Shown one piece after another: positions 6,271 to 7,444 of a stretch of 7,444 bases of DNA. The stretch's first letter is position 1; each line of letters starts with the position of its first letter. Origin of the DNA: Desulfobacterales bacterium (GTDB lineage: Bacteria > Desulfobacterota > Desulfobacteria > Desulfobacterales > JAHIVH01); NCBI GenBank assembly GCA_020056645.1, contig JAGVHJ010000241.1:1-7444 (forward strand), written 5' to 3'. The translations under genes were made by a program, and so were the position numbers. A model generated the notes under the pieces. It did no database searches, was not told the DNA's origin, and saw only the letters and a list, made by a program, of their open reading frames with translations.

Positions 6271-6921
6271 CTACCTGGTACGGTCGATACAATGTTTACA
6301 GGGGGAGTATCCTTTTTTAAAGGCGTCGAGGCTGGTATTAAAGATCGCCCGGTTCTTCTTTGCGATATTTCGCGCGTATGCGCACTTCTTCAGGTGAAAC
6401 CGTTTCGATTTTTCGTTTCCGATAAAGAGGCCGGCCTGGCCCTTCCAGATTTGCCAGATCCCAAGCTCACCGGAGATGGCCCGGTTTTGGTCTTCCAGGA
6501 AAGCCCGCTCGTGACGGATGTTTGGCCTCTGGAACAGGACCCAGGCAAGCCCCCTCTCAATCAGTATCCGATTCACCATCCGGCCATCCTCCAGATAGAC
6601 ATAGGCGAGGCTCCTGCCATACTGGTCCTTTCTCTCTTCATCGAATTCGAGCCGGATTTTTTTACCTCCAACAAGGGCGCGGTTCTCTTCTCTTGCCTCG
6701 TTCCCATAGGGCTCTTCGGGCCGATCCTTGTGGCGGACCTCAGGGGTGTTCACGCCCAGGTAGCGGATGGTCACATTGTTTTCAAGGCGGATTGTGTCCC
6801 CGTCAAACACCTGGACCACCCGATACCATTCGGCCGCGTTGGCTCTGGTAAGCGAAACGGCAAGGAGGAAAAGGAGGAGAAGGGAATAGACCCCAATGCT
6901 CCTGACGAAGGAAGGCTTCAT
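6271..6921 (-). CDS. Secreted thermonuclease (SNase fold) with Ada-like metal-binding tail
   Basis: A 216-residue nuclease expected to cut DNA and RNA outside the cytoplasm. A signal peptide covers 1-29: positive start, hydrophobic core SLLLLFLLAV, and ANA cleavage site before AEW. The SNase domain (about 32-160) has DGDT (Asp42 matching SNase Asp21), Arg53 (Arg35), Glu61 in NTPE (Glu43) and Arg103 in YGRS (Arg87). SNase Asp40, a calcium ligand, is Asn58 here. The tail (about 165-213) has the pattern GN-x2-S-x2-FH-x3-C, then NR-x2-F, then GYSPCKHC: His176, Cys180, Cys208, His210 and Cys211 could bind a metal, as in Ada-type zinc modules. I chose the Met at 6921 because its ATG overlaps the upstream stop as ATGA and puts the signal peptide at the N-terminus; a Met five codons earlier (6936) is possible. 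Neither has a clear Shine-Dalgarno, in keeping with translational coupling. Confidence 0.9.
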   Translation of the reverse strand: MKPSFVRSIGVYSLLLLFLLAVSLTRANAAEWYRVVQVFDGDTIRLENNVTIRYLGVNTPEVRHKDRPEEPYGNEAREENRALVGGKKIRLEFDEERKDQYGRSLAYVYLEDGRMVNRILIERGLAWVLFQRPNIRHERAFLEDQNRAISGELGIWQIWKGQAGLFIGNEKSKRFHLKKCAYARNIAKKNRAIFNTSLDAFKKGYSPCKHCIDRTR

Positions 6922-7444
6922 CGCTTCAGATGGCATATGTGTTGAACCCGTTGGTCAAGCATGTGCGACAGGCCGCCCCGATCCTGGGGAAGAAATCCCA
7001 TGCAACCCTTCCAGACCTCGTCGTCTTCCATGCAGAAATAAATAAAGGCGTCCGGGGAGTGCGCCCGGATCGCATTGATGATGACCCGGTATATCTTCAT
7101 CCGGATCGGCTTGAAGTAGCGCATTTTTCCGTCGATTCCCGTGATGAACTCGCCATTCAGAATGGCGGAGGAAGGAAACCGGGTCTCGATGATGGGGCCT
7201 AAATCGGGCATGTATCGAAACGACCCGATGCTGATATAGGCGATGTTTTCAAAAGAGACCGATTGGAAGAGAAGATCGATCACGGCCCGGTAGTCCGCAT
7301 CGCACCCATCGTAGACAACCACGGGATCAAAGTGGAAGGCCAAGGGGTAGCCCATCTCTTCGCACTGCCGGGCCGCGGCAAGCCTCTCTTGCAAGGGGGG
7401 CGTTTTTCTCTCTTCGCGATTGATGACGGCTGGGGTGTTTAAGG
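6918..7444 (-). CDS. SPL-family radical SAM protein, C-terminal part only
   Basis: The frame is open to the right edge, so only the last 174 residues of a larger protein are visible. It resembles the C-terminal half of spore photoproduct lyase family proteins: LNTPAVINREERKTPPLQER, then GYPLAFHFDPVVVYDG, IAYISIGSFRYMP, NGEFITGIDGKMRYFKP and YFCMEDDEVWKGCMGF. In spore formers SPL uses a 4Fe-4S cluster and S-adenosylmethionine to reverse the UV lesion 5-thyminyl-5,6-dihydrothymine. The role of homologues in non-spore-forming bacteria is not established, so repair function is inference. The cluster-binding CxxxC motif and the catalytic Cys/Tyr region are beyond the window and cannot be checked. 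A TTG at 7394 is internal, not the start, because family-like sequence continues upstream of it. The TGA stop (6920-6918) overlaps the nuclease ATG as ATGA, so the two are co-transcribed. Confidence 0.85.
   Translation of the reverse strand, partial: LNTPAVINREERKTPPLQERLAAARQCEEMGYPLAFHFDPVVVYDGCDADYRAVIDLLFQSVSFENIAYISIGSFRYMPDLGPIIETRFPSSAILNGEFITGIDGKMRYFKPIRMKIYRVIINAIRAHSPDAFIYFCMEDDEVWKGCMGFLPQDRGGLSHMLDQRVQHICHLKR

Noticed and set aside
6259..6945. A 228-codon plus-strand frame opposite the nuclease gene
   Set aside because: The minus-strand frame has a signal peptide, SNase catalytic motifs and a coupled start, so the plus-strand frame is a shadow.
6918..7394. Treating the SPL-family frame as a complete gene of 158 residues starting at 7394
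   Set aside because: The codon at 7394 is TTG and the frame continues upstream with SPL-like sequence (LNTPAVINREERKTPP) to the window edge, so the gene is truncated by the window.

Overview
The window looks like chromosomal DNA from a Gram-negative, probably anaerobic, sulfate-reducer-type bacterium (Desulfobacterales-like). That placement is an inference from the flavour of the CarB and SPL-family proteins and from the style of the intergenic repeats; no 16S or other decisive marker is present. Gene-level content is ordinary and well recognised. The less explained material lies in the intergenic DNA.

Layout: (1) 1-2943, plus strand: carB, the large subunit of carbamoyl-phosphate synthase, missing its N-terminal end at the left edge. 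(2) 2944-3536: a 593-base gene-free stretch. Its left half is a roughly 270-base dispersed repeat (copy A). Its right half is the probable promoter and long structured leader of katA. (3) 3537-4997, plus strand: katA, a complete small-subunit haem catalase, followed by a textbook intrinsic terminator at 5025-5050. (4) 4998-5258: the convergent interval, holding that terminator, a GC-rich inverted repeat joined to an AT palindrome, and a further hairpin. (5) 5259-6104, minus strand: nfo, endonuclease IV, starting at a TTG codon with a good Shine-Dalgarno. (6) 6105-6270: spacer filled by a shorter copy (copy B) of the repeat seen after carB. (7) 6271-6921, minus strand: a secreted staphylococcal-nuclease-like protein with a C-terminal Cys/His metal-binding module. 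(8) 6918-7444, minus strand: the C-terminal part of a radical-SAM protein of the spore photoproduct lyase (SPL) family, whose stop codon overlaps the nuclease start in an ATGA.

How the genes may work together: carB supplies carbamoyl phosphate for pyrimidines and arginine and looks unrelated to the rest. The other genes share a stress and DNA theme: catalase removes hydrogen peroxide, endonuclease IV repairs abasic and oxidised sites, the SPL-family protein resembles a DNA photoproduct repair enzyme, and the nuclease degrades nucleic acid outside the cytoplasm. The three minus-strand genes share a direction and the first two are translationally coupled; whether nfo belongs to the same transcript is open because the repeat lies between.

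I found no rRNA, tRNA, CRISPR array, transposase or recognisable riboswitch. I found no clear undescribed protein system. The most interesting signals are the dispersed repeat family (copies A and B, differing by an indel of about 108 bases), the second repeat motif present in inverted orientation on either side of katA, and the way copy B adds a false 52-residue extension to nfo.
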